From the NCBI GenBank assembly GCA_027031025.1, contig JALVEJ010000255.1, forward strand, positions 1 through 7,867: 7,867 nt of DNA. Direction: 5' to 3'. This DNA is from Flavobacteriales bacterium (GTDB lineage: Bacteria > Bacteroidota > Bacteroidia > Flavobacteriales > Flavobacteriaceae). The position numbers and the translations under genes are program-made. Numbering within the stretch: position 1 is the first letter of the stretch; every line of letters begins with the position of its first letter. Below, one piece after another: positions 1 through 6,367 of the stretch. The notes under the pieces are model-generated. The model did no database searches, was not told the DNA's origin, and saw only the letters and a program-made list of their open reading frames with translations.

Positions 1-3000
1 CATACATAAATGACGCTCCAAGTGTTACCACCGTCAGTAGAGATTTGTATATTAACTTCATCATCACTACCCATAGGTGATGGTGCAGTTCCGGAGAATT
101 TAGTCACAGCAACATCTAAATCAAGCGCATAATTACCTCCTGATAAATCAAATTCCGGACTTATTAACCATGAATCTTGTGCATTGGTATACAATCTGAT
201 ACGGGCAGCTCCGGTTGTGCCGTTATTAGCAAAGCCGTCATTTGTCCATCGTGAATTAGCGGGATAAAAACTGGTCATATTTCCTTTGCCTTCCATCCAG
301 CACTCATCTAGATAAGTTGTAAAATCCTGTAAATAGTTAGGCACAATAGGAACACAAGTTGGAATAAAGTTATTACCTGTAACGGTCGGTCCATTTAAAC
401 CTCCACCACAATCAGAAGTTACTCTCCATTGATATTCAGTATCAGCTGTTAAGCCCGTAACTGTGTATGAGGTAGCCCCTGCTGCAGTAGTATAATTACT
501 CCAAGTTGTCGAACCAACAGGTTTCCATTCGACTAAATATGAAGCGGTACCGGCACTGTTATCTGCCCAAGACAAGATAGCAGAAGTGGTTCCTGTAATG
601 GTTGTTGACAAGTTACTTGCCGCAGCACATTCAGATGCGCTAATAACAAAATCATCAACATAGAAATTATAACCCGCATTTGATGCTGATCCTGTATTTG
701 CATAATAAGCAAATCTGACATCAGTATTTCCTGCATAATTTGATAAATCAAATGCGAAATAGTCCCCAACATTAGAAGGATTATTATTGCTATTCCATTC
801 TGTCATCATGGACCAAGTCGTTCCTCCATCAGTTGACACCATTAATTTCACAAAGTCGTCAGCACCCATATATGCACCACCAGAATTACTAAATCCTGTA
901 ACACCTACTTTAAAGCTTAATTCATATCCTCCGGCGCTTAAATCAAATGATGGACTCATTAACCAATCATTAATATTGCTTTGCGTGCCATACATATAAA
1001 TACGGGCTGCTCCACTTAGGTCGCTGTTAAGGAATCCATCATAAGTCCAACGGCTGTCTACCATATTAATACTTCCGGGATTTCCTTTGGCTTCTTTCCA
1101 ACAAGATGGCATATAGTAAGTGAAATCTTCGGAGTAATCCGGTGTAATACTGGTACAGTCAGGTTGTGGACTACAAGTGATTGTAGCATCCCAACCGGCG
1201 TGCTGGATACTTCCATCGGATTTAAAGATAAGGGTTAGCGCACCGGAAGGATCTGTTGAGGTAAAACTTTTTCCATCTGCAGAGTAAGTGCCGCCTGCGC
1301 CACCTGTCCAAGCGCCATTAGGGCAACTGGAGCGGTTATAACTTGAACCTGAACTCACAATAGGTGAAGCGGTTGAAGGGCCGTTTTTAACAATCATGCC
1401 ATCCCAACCTTGTTCCATATCAAAACTGTTAAAGGTAACTGTTACAGCATCACCAGGATTGTCAGGATAAATGGTCATAACTTGGTTTAAATTAGATGAA
1501 TAATCACCATTTGGTCCACCATCGTCATAGAAAGTGTCACCACAACCGGGTAAAGTTGAAAACGCGTAAGGACCAACCCAAGGACTTGTGTCACCATTGC
1601 CACAATCAGATTGGACATACCATTCATAATCCGTTCCAGACATTAATCCGGATAAAGTATAAGGATTAGCTGATACATTAACAATAGTTCCGCTGCCTTG
1701 AGTAAAGCCGGCAGGTCCATATTCAATATTCCAAGTTGTTGCGGTTCCGTTTTCTGTCCAAGATAAATCAGCAGAAGTAGAAGTAATATTGTTGGCAGCT
1801 AAGTTGGTAGGGAAAGGACAGGTTTCTTCCTGCAAGCAAATATCGGCAGTTCCCGTTTGATTATCTTTCCAAAAATACATCCAAATATCTTGTCCGCTAA
1901 GACTTTGTGCTTGTAAAGATAAATTAGCCGGTAGTGAGTTGTTGTTACAATAAAGTTCATTGCCACCACAAGCATCTAAAATGGTTAAGCCTACACTAGA
2001 TCCTGTGTTATTAACAATTAATGTTCCGGAAGCGGGCCAAGTTATTTTAACCCAGTAGCCGTAATTTCCAAAACCGTCACAACTTGAAAAAAATTCTGAA
2101 ATAGCATTTGAAAAATCTAAGGTTAAAGGTGTGGCTTGATTACAATCTTGAACTACTGTACCCATAATAGGCACGGCACAATCGTCTCCGGTATCGGGTT
2201 GTGTCCAAGTGAATGGGCCTGCCCAATTACTGGTACCGCTACCGCCACTGGCACCACAATCGGCTTGAACGTAAAAATCATAGTCGGTTCTCGGTGTTAA
2301 GCCCGAAATAGTGTAAGGATTTGAGGTAACACCATTGACCATAGTGCCTGATCCTTGTGTAAATCCGGTTGGACCATACTCTATGTTCCAAGTTGTTGCC
2401 GAACCGTTTTCTGTCCATCCTAAATTTGCTTGAGTAGAAGAAGCAAAGCTAACACTGAGTGCAGATGGATCAGGACATGCCGGAGGCGGGGCGCAAGATA
2501 CAACAGCCTCCCAGCCGGCATGTTGCACACTGCCGTCAGAGGTGAAAACGAAAGTTAATGCACCGGAGGCGTCAGTAGACGTAAAACTTTGTCCGTCTGC
2601 TGTATAAGTTCCTCCGGCTGCACCTGTCCAAGCACCGTTAGGACAAGCAGATCTATTATAAGTTGAACCGGAATCGAAAATAGGGGCATTAGTATCCGGC
2701 CCATTATAAACCATCATCCCGTCCCAACCTTGTTCCATATCAAAACTATTGAAAGTCACTGTTACCACATCGCCGGCATTGGTGGGATAAATGGTAAATG
2801 ATTGATTCAGGTTGGGTGAGTAATCGCCATTCGGTCCACCATCGTCATAAAAAGTGTCACCACATGCTGGGTTGGTTGCAAAGGTATAAGGTCCAGCCCA
2901 AACACTGGTTCCACTACCGCCACTAGAACCACAATCTGCTTGCACATAATAATCATAGGCTGTTGCAGAGCTTAAACCTGTGATAGTAAATGGGTTAGAT

Positions 3001-3557
3001 ACACCACTATTTGTAGGGTTTCCGGTAGGTGCAAATCCTGCCGGACCAATTTCAATATTGTAAACGCTGGCATTACCGTTTTCTGTCCAAGATAATTCTG
3101 CTTGAGATGTTGTGATATTAGATGCTGTTAAATCTGATGGAGCCGGACATGGAGGTGTCACATAATCTACTTGTAAATCAAAAGTTATGGTAACACCATC
3201 GGAATAAGCATCTAAATCATTTGAAGTAACAGTTAAGGTTGTAAATCCTGTAACATCATAACCGTCAAAATCCGTAGCACAACCCGTAATAACATCTACG
3301 CCATCAACATTGAGCGTAAAATCATACCAACTTCCACAAAAACCACTTCCTAAACTTCCTGCCGAATTGGTTATCGTAATAGAGTTTATTGGTTGTCCTG
3401 CATTACAACTTATATCAGTTGCATTTACAGTAACAACAGTAGGGTCATCGTCTTGTCCACTCCCTGTAAATGTCTGGGTGCACAAAGACTGCGCTTTTGA
3501 CTGCCAACTGACAGCAAATAGAGCAAGTAATAGATAATAAATAATTTGTTTTTTCAT
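1..3557 (-). CDS. Large secreted multidomain adhesin-like protein (FN3, CUB-like, choice-of-anchor J), C-terminus outside window
   Basis: The frame is open from the ATG at 3557 to the left edge (1185 codons). Residues 1-22 form a signal peptide (MKKQ, hydrophobic YYLLLALFAV core, cleavage expected after SKA22). An unassigned Cys-containing beta-type region follows (about 26-133). The modules then run: FN3 137-230, CUB-like 232-355, FN3 361-455, a possible PPC-like beta module 460-578, FN3 580-670, CUB-like 672-795, choice-of-anchor J/cleaved-adhesin-like 801-976 (NDWLMSPSFDLS core), FN3 977-1066, and a second anchor J module from 1068 (SWLISPEFDLS), cut by the edge. FN3 units show the SWTENG strand and DCG...GPY ending typical of Bacteroidota surface proteins. 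No catalytic domain is visible. Inference: an exported cell-surface or extracellular binding protein, probably ending in a T9SS sorting domain that lies outside the window. No alternative start or clear promoter was found; the region before the ATG is AT-rich. Module calls are from motifs read by eye. The exact role and ligand are unknown. Confidence 0.9.
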   Translation of the reverse strand, partial: MKKQIIYYLLLALFAVSWQSKAQSLCTQTFTGSGQDDDPTVVTVNATDISCNAGQPINSITITNSAGSLGSGFCGSWYDFTLNVDGVDVITGCATDFDGYDVTGFTTLTVTSNDLDAYSDGVTITFDLQVDYVTPPCPAPSDLTASNITTSQAELSWTENGNASVYNIEIGPAGFAPTGNPTNSGVSNPFTITGLSSATAYDYYVQADCGSSGGSGTSVWAGPYTFATNPACGDTFYDDGGPNGDYSPNLNQSFTIYPTNAGDVVTVTFNSFDMEQGWDGMMVYNGPDTNAPIFDSGSTYNRSACPNGAWTGAAGGTYTADGQSFTSTDASGALTFVFTSDGSVQHAGWEAVVSCAPPPACPDPSALSVSFASSTQANLGWTENGSATTWNIEYGPTGFTQGSGTMVNGVTSNPYTISGLTPRTDYDFYVQADCGASGGSGTSNWAGPFTWTQPDTGDDCAVPIMGTVVQDCNQATPLTLDFSNAISEFFSSCDGFGNYGYWVKITWPASGTLIVNNTGSSVGLTILDACGGNELYCNNNSLPANLSLQAQSLSGQDIWMYFWKDNQTGTADICLQEETCPFPTNLAANNITSTSADLSWTENGTATTWNIEYGPAGFTQGSGTIVNVSANPYTLSGLMSGTDYEWYVQSDCGNGDTSPWVGPYAFSTLPGCGDTFYDDGGPNGDYSSNLNQVMTIYPDNPGDAVTVTFNSFDMEQGWDGMIVKNGPSTASPIVSSGSSYNRSSCPNGAWTGGAGGTYSADGKSFTSTDPSGALTLIFKSDGSIQHAGWDATITCSPQPDCTSITPDYSEDFTYYMPSCWKEAKGNPGSINMVDSRWTYDGFLNSDLSGAARIYMYGTQSNINDWLMSPSFDLSAGGYELSFKVGVTGFSNSGGAYMGADDFVKLMVSTDGGTTWSMMTEWNSNNNPSNVGDYFAFDLSNYAGNTDVRFAYYANTGSASNAGYNFYVDDFVISASECAAASNLSTTITGTTSAILSWADNSAGTASYLVEWKPVGSTTWSNYTTAAGATSYTVTGLTADTEYQWRVTSDCGGGLNGPTVTGNNFIPTCVPIVPNYLQDFTTYLDECWMEGKGNMTSFYPANSRWTNDGFANNGTTGAARIRLYTNAQDSWLISPEFDLSGGNYALDLDVAVTKFSGTAPSPMGSDDEVNIQISTDGGNTWSVIYV
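1173..1544 (-). repeat. CUB-like module, copy 2 of an internal duplication
   Basis: This encodes residues 672-795 of the large adhesin. It lies exactly 1320 bp (440 codons) from copy 1, aligns to it without a gap, and shares the FNSFDMEQGWDGM core and the CPNGAWTG segment. Differences are scattered mostly conservative substitutions, so the duplication is not brand new. It is followed directly by the first choice-of-anchor J module, whereas copy 1 is followed by FN3. Confidence 0.8.
2493..2864 (-). repeat. CUB-like module, copy 1 of an internal duplication
   Basis: This encodes residues 232-355 of the large adhesin, from the Cys of CGDTFYDDGGPNGDYS to the Cys ending the module. The central EQGWDGMMVYNG segment resembles the conserved strand of CUB-type beta-sandwich domains. 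It is the same length (124 residues) as the copy at 1173-1544 and identical at about 97 of 124 residues by eye, with long near-identical DNA blocks. Confidence 0.8.
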
Positions 3558-3940
3558 AGTGTATGATTTTTATATTTCAATTAACGAAAATATAAATTAT
3601 ATGTAAAAATTCGGTTTATACATTAATTATTTTTTAAAAAAATAAAAAAAAACATCTATTTTAACAGTTAAGGTAAAAAAAAAACATTAAACAGTGCATT
3701 TAGTGATTTTTTTTTAATATTTAGGCTTGTTCTCTAGTTTTTGTTATGAAAGTAATATTTGTTACGTTATTTTTAGACTCCTTATGTGCAGGTATTTTTT
3801 TTAAAATGCTGATATTTTCCAAAAAATGTTCGAAGATTGTTTAAAAAAACTATTGAAATATTATTTATCCCTGAATAAAACTATATTATCCTCTAAAAAC
3901 TTCAAATTTTCCCTATTATTTTTTTTAGAACCAAGGTCGC

Positions 3941-3985
3941 CTGATATTTGTATCAGCTACATTAAAGTTTCGTTTAGCTTAATGT
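3941..3985 (+). other. Two adjacent small hairpins, possible part of a small RNA
   Basis: Hairpin 1 pairs CTGATA (3941-3946) with TATCAG (3951-3956) around a TTTG tetraloop. Flanking bases can extend it with a bulge. Two bases later, hairpin 2 pairs ACATTAA plus G3967 (3959-3967, A3966 bulged) with CTTAATGT (3978-3985) around a 10-nt loop. A strong terminator hairpin follows 23 bases downstream. Three hairpins in a row with no reading frame suggest a structured transcript on the plus strand, but no promoter was recognised and I cannot match it to a known RNA family. Strand is inferred from the terminator's T run, and that terminator could work both ways. Confidence 0.35.
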
Positions 3986-4007
3986 AAGTTTGTTTGTTTG
4001 TTACCCT

Positions 4008-4045
4008 AAAAATTCCGGCACGTGGTTACATGTGCCGGATTTTTG
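4008..4045 (+). terminator. Strong intrinsic terminator, possibly bidirectional
   Basis: An 11-bp stem, TCCGGCACGTG (4014-4024) against CATGTGCCGGA (4029-4039), has one G-T pair and a GTTA loop. AAAAA (4008-4012) precedes it and TTTTT (4040-4044) follows, so it could act on either strand. It is GC-rich against a very AT-rich background. No protein gene ends just before it on the plus strand. On the minus strand the nearest upstream gene is rplI, far away and on the other side of lysS. Confidence 0.8.
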
Positions 4046-4148
4046 CATTATTATATGGCAATACCCCGCCTTATACCAAAAGGTATCATTGACTTTTCAT
4101 TATTTTACAGTTGATTATCCTCAAAATCAAGGTAATTTTCCCTAAAAG

Positions 4149-4180
4149 TTGAAAATATCACAGAGCTGTGTTTATTTTTG
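4149..4180 (+). promoter_or_regulatory. Bacteroidota-type promoter for the 53-residue small gene
   Basis: TATTTTTG (4173-4180) fits the Bacteroidota -7 consensus TAnnTTTG. TTG at 4149-4151 supplies a -33 element with a 21-bp spacer, within the usual range for this phylum. Transcription would begin around 4187, giving a leader of roughly 30 nt to the ATG at 4219. This also argues against the GTG at 4168 as a start, since it would lie inside the promoter. Confidence 0.65.
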
Positions 4181-4218
4181 ATAAAATTTCTTGCGAATTG
4201 CAATCAAAATTTATAGTT

Positions 4219-4380
4219 ATGGACAAAAAAATCAAACCACAAGACAATCATGCAAACCAACTAAACCCTAACCGAGGCACCAAAGGTGTTAACAGACAAT
4301 ATGCCAAAGTGCATGGCAATCGCGGCAAACAACTAAATCCTAATCAAAAAAAAATAGTTTTGAGTTTGTTGTTAACCTAA
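4219..4380 (+). CDS. Small hydrophilic protein of unknown function (53 aa)
   Basis: The ATG at 4219 opens a 53-codon frame that is Asn-, Gln- and Lys-rich. It has no signal peptide, membrane segment or Cys. It carries two related short motifs, ANQLNPNRGTKG (about residues 12-23) and GKQLNPNQKK (about 36-45). I recall short Bacteroidota hypothetical proteins with an N-Q-x-N-P-N pattern like this but know no established function. The gene has its own promoter and its own terminator, so it appears monocistronic. The last eight residues (IVLSLLLT) are hydrophobic and out of character. They begin just after an A9 run; with one A fewer, the frame would stop at TAG right after the motif. The in-frame GTG at 4168 would add 17 residues but sits in the promoter. 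Being a real gene is likely; its function is unknown. Confidence 0.7.
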   Translation: MDKKIKPQDNHANQLNPNRGTKGVNRQYAKVHGNRGKQLNPNQKKIVLSLLLT

Positions 4381-4408
4381 ATTCTCATAGCTTAGTTTTA
4401 GTTAAGTT

Positions 4409-4450
4409 AAAAATCCCGAAAGATGCATTATAATCCTTCGGGATTTTTTT
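4409..4450 (+). terminator. Intrinsic terminator of the small gene
   Basis: AAAAATCCCGAA (4409-4420) pairs perfectly over 12 bp with TTCGGGATTTTT (4437-4448). The loop is 16 nt and can itself form a 3-bp GAT/ATC pair. Seven T residues (4444-4450) close it. It begins 28 bases after the small gene's stop and ends next to the -33 element of the lysS promoter, so it insulates lysS. The A and T runs also permit activity on the minus strand. Confidence 0.85.
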
Positions 4451-4451
4451 A

Positions 4452-4484
4452 TTGTGTAGATATACTTATCTTTGCATTCTAATT
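4452..4484 (+). promoter_or_regulatory. Bacteroidota-type promoter of lysS
   Basis: TATCTTTG (4477-4484) is an exact TAnnTTTG -7 element. TTG (4452-4454) fits as -33 with a 22-bp spacer. The start point would fall about 4490, leaving only about 10 nt of A/T-rich leader before the ATG at 4500, with no Shine-Dalgarno sequence. The same TATCTTTG octamer stands in front of rpsF. Confidence 0.75.
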
Positions 4485-4499
4485 AAAATCAATATTTTT

Positions 4500-6197
4500 A
4501 TGCAATTATCCGAACAAGAAATTGTCCGAAGGGAATCTTTAATTAAATTGAGAGAGCTTGGCATCAATCCTTATCCGGCAGATGAATATAAAGTTACCGC
4601 AAAAATAGCCGACATATTAAACCGGTTTGGTGATTATGAAGGCAAAGAGGTTCAAGTAGCCGGACGCATGATGAGCCGCCGGATTATGGGGAAAGCCTCG
4701 TTTGCCGAATTGAAAGATGCAACCGGACGCATGCAAATTTATGTCAACAGAGATGAATTGTGCCCGGGTGAAGACAAGACCCTGTATAATACGGTTTTTA
4801 AAAAATTGCTGGATATTGGTGATATTATCGGTGTTAAAGGCGAAGTTTTTAAAACACAAGTAGGCGAGCCATCAATTAATGTGAAGGAATTAACGGTTTT
4901 GTCAAAATCTTTACGACCGCTTCCGGTGGTGAAAGTTGATGCAGACGGTAAAGTTCACGATGCTTTTTCGGATCCGGAACTGAGATATCGTCAGCGTTAT
5001 GTCGATTTGATTGTCAATGATAAAGTTAAAGATACTTTTATCAAACGCAGTAAAATTATCAATACCATGCGTAAATTTTTTAATGAGCGCGGGTATTTAG
5101 AAGTGGAAACACCAGTTTTGCAACCGATTCCCGGTGGCGCTGCTGCACGTCCGTTTATCACACATCACAATGCTTTGGATATCCCTTTGTATTTACGTAT
5201 TGCCAATGAACTATATCTCAAAAGATTAATAGTCGGTGGTTTTGACGGGGTTTATGAGTTTGCCAAAGATTTCAGAAATGAAGGCATGGACAAAACGCAT
5301 AATCCGGAGTTTACCGTATTGGAATTGTATGTGCCTTACAAAGACTACAACTGGATGATGAATATGACCGAAGAGTTGCTCGAAACCGTGGCAAAAGAAG
5401 TGACCGGTGATACCAAAGTTAAAATGGGTGATAAAGTTATTGATTTTAAAGCACCTTATCCGCGTGTCCCTATTTTAGATGCTATTAAAGAACATACCGG
5501 CTACGATTTGCACGGCAAGTCGGAAGAAGAAATTAGAGAAATTGCCAAAAAGTTGGATATAGAAGTTGATGAAACCATGGGAAAAGGTAAGTTGATAGAT
5601 GAAATTTTCGGTGAGAAATGTGAACATCATTATATTCAACCGACATTTATTACTGATTACCCCAAAGAAATGAGTCCGCTAACCAAGGCACATCGCAGTA
5701 AACCGGGCTTAACAGAGCGCTTCGAATTAATGGTAAACGGTAAAGAATTAGCCAACGCTTATTCCGAATTAAACGACCCGATTGACCAACGTGAACGCTT
5801 TGAAGAACAACTGCGTTTGTCTCAAAAAGGCGATGATGAAGCCATGTATATTGACCATGATTTTTTACGCGCTTTAGAATACGGCATGCCGCCGACTTCT
5901 GGCATTGGTATTGGCATTGATAGGTTAACCATGTTTTTGACCGATAATGACAGTATACAAGAAGTAATTTTCTTCCCGCAAATGAAACCTGAAAAAAAAG
6001 CGGTTGCTTTAACCGATGAGGAAAAAGCCGTATTGAAATTACTCAAGGAACAATCACCCGTATTATTGTCTGAACTAAAAGAAAAATCCGGATTGTCTAA
6101 TAAAAAATGGGATAAAGCCATCAAAGGTTTGACTAAAAAGAAACAAGCCAAAGTAGAAAATACCGAGGAAGGTTTGTTTGTTAATTTATTAGATTAG
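4500..6197 (+). CDS. lysS: Lysyl-tRNA synthetase, class II
   Basis: This cytoplasmic enzyme charges tRNA-Lys with lysine using ATP. The 565-residue protein starts MQLSEQEIVRRESL. An N-terminal OB-fold anticodon-binding domain begins about residue 51 (VQVAGRMMSRR). Class II motif 1 surrounds P205 (YLEVETPVLQPIPGGAAARPF region), motif 2 is FRNEGMDKTHNPEF (258-271), the lysine-binding segment KELANAYSELNDP lies at about 415-427, and motif 3 is GIGIGIDRLTMFL (468-480). After FFPQMKPEK a 65-residue tail follows (about 500-565), longer than in E. coli LysS; it looks helical and winged-helix-like. An upstream in-frame TTG at 4452 would add 16 residues but coincides with the promoter -33 element next to the terminator, so the ATG at 4500 is preferred. 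It is transcribed alone and converges on rplI. The identification is secure; the tail's role is inferred. Confidence 0.98.
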   Translation: MQLSEQEIVRRESLIKLRELGINPYPADEYKVTAKIADILNRFGDYEGKEVQVAGRMMSRRIMGKASFAELKDATGRMQIYVNRDELCPGEDKTLYNTVFKKLLDIGDIIGVKGEVFKTQVGEPSINVKELTVLSKSLRPLPVVKVDADGKVHDAFSDPELRYRQRYVDLIVNDKVKDTFIKRSKIINTMRKFFNERGYLEVETPVLQPIPGGAAARPFITHHNALDIPLYLRIANELYLKRLIVGGFDGVYEFAKDFRNEGMDKTHNPEFTVLELYVPYKDYNWMMNMTEELLETVAKEVTGDTKVKMGDKVIDFKAPYPRVPILDAIKEHTGYDLHGKSEEEIREIAKKLDIEVDETMGKGKLIDEIFGEKCEHHYIQPTFITDYPKEMSPLTKAHRSKPGLTERFELMVNGKELANAYSELNDPIDQRERFEEQLRLSQKGDDEAMYIDHDFLRALEYGMPPTSGIGIGIDRLTMFLTDNDSIQEVIFFPQMKPEKKAVALTDEEKAVLKLLKEQSPVLLSELKEKSGLSNKKWDKAIKGLTKKKQAKVENTEEGLFVNLLD

Positions 6198-6206
6198 AAT
6201 ATTCTG

Positions 6207-6239
6207 AGACCTAGTAGGTTTTGAAAACCTGCTAGGTCT
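6207..6239. repeat. Palindromic repeat, copy 1
   Basis: AGACCTAGTAGGTTTT (6207-6222) faces AAAACCTGCTAGGTCT (6224-6239) across one central G. The 16-bp arms have a single T-G wobble. It lies just after the lysS stop and resembles copy 2 at 6272-6310, with the inner CCTGCTAGG motif in the opposite arm. There is no T run right after it, so it reads as an intergenic repeat element rather than a classic terminator. Confidence 0.8.
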
Positions 6240-6271
6240 TGTAGGTTAAAATTTATCAAACTTATTTTACA

Positions 6272-6310
6272 AATAGACCTGCTAGGTTTTCAAAACCTAG
6301 CAGGTCTATT
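6272..6310. repeat. Palindromic repeat, copy 2 (perfect)
   Basis: This is a perfect inverted repeat. The arm AATAGACCTGCTAGGTTTT (6272-6290) is complementary to 6292-6310 across a single C, giving 19 bp. It shares the AGACCT...AGGTTTT layout of copy 1. Short palindromes of this kind are scattered between genes in many Bacteroidota genomes (from memory); whether they are mobile or RNA-level elements is not settled by this window. Confidence 0.85.
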
Positions 6311-6315
6311 AAAAT

Positions 6316-6345
6316 AAAAAAGGTCGCCTATTGGACGACCTTTTT
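6316..6345. terminator. Bidirectional terminator between lysS and rplI
   Basis: AAAAAGGTCG (6317-6326) pairs with CGACCTTTTT (6336-6345). The stem extends by CC/GG (6327-6328 with 6333-6334) across a bulged A6335, leaving a TATT loop. T5 on the plus strand and A6 on the other end allow termination of lysS from the left and of rpsF-rpsR-rplI from the right, as expected between convergent genes. Confidence 0.85.
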
Positions 6346-6367
6346 GTGTTTATTATGAAAAAACTAC

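Larger units (their letters stand above)
3558..4148. other. AT-rich intergenic region without a convincing gene
   Basis: This gap lies between the divergently arranged adhesin gene (minus) and the small plus-strand gene at 4219. It is strongly AT-rich, with several A and T runs (for example around 3630-3690 and 3708-3720). No ORF looks like a real protein on either strand. The recognisable structures are the hairpins at 3941-3985 and the terminator at 4008-4045, plus a 5-bp hairpin ATACC-AAAA-GGTAT at about 4074-4087. No clear TAnnTTTG promoter for the adhesin was found here. Confidence 0.7.

Noticed and set aside
533..772. 79-codon minus-strand ORF
   Set aside because: It is out of frame inside the adhesin gene, whose own frame continues through with clear domain motifs.
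787..999. 70-codon plus-strand ORF
   Set aside because: It lies antisense to the choice-of-anchor J region of the adhesin and has low-quality composition.
3310..3537. 75-codon plus-strand ORF
   Set aside because: It is antisense to the N-terminal region and signal peptide of the adhesin; no recognisable protein.
3585..3592. TATTTTCG on the minus strand as an adhesin promoter
   Set aside because: It differs from TAnnTTTG in the TTTG part, and no TTG lies at a suitable distance upstream.
3746..3844. 32-codon hydrophobic ORF (MKVIFVTLFL...) on the plus strand
   Set aside because: It is very short, in AT-rich DNA where hydrophobic codons arise by chance, with no exact TAnnTTTG promoter and no terminator directly after it.
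3933..3942. AAGGTCGCCT shared with the terminator at about 6320
   Set aside because: A 10-base match with different surroundings; most likely chance.
4168..4218. N-terminal extension of the small gene from GTG at 4168
   Set aside because: It overlaps the TATTTTTG -7 element, so it would not be in the transcript.
4452..4499. N-terminal extension of lysS from a TTG start at 4452
   Set aside because: The TTG abuts the T run of the preceding terminator and serves as the -33 promoter element; family members begin near the MQLSEQE sequence encoded from 4500.
5822..6151. 109-codon minus-strand ORF within lysS
   Set aside because: It is an antisense shadow of the conserved lysS 3' end; no independent promoter or motif.
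6207..6310. Palindromes as a CRISPR array
   Set aside because: There are only two elements, each a self-complementary palindrome, with no regular spacer series and no cas gene.
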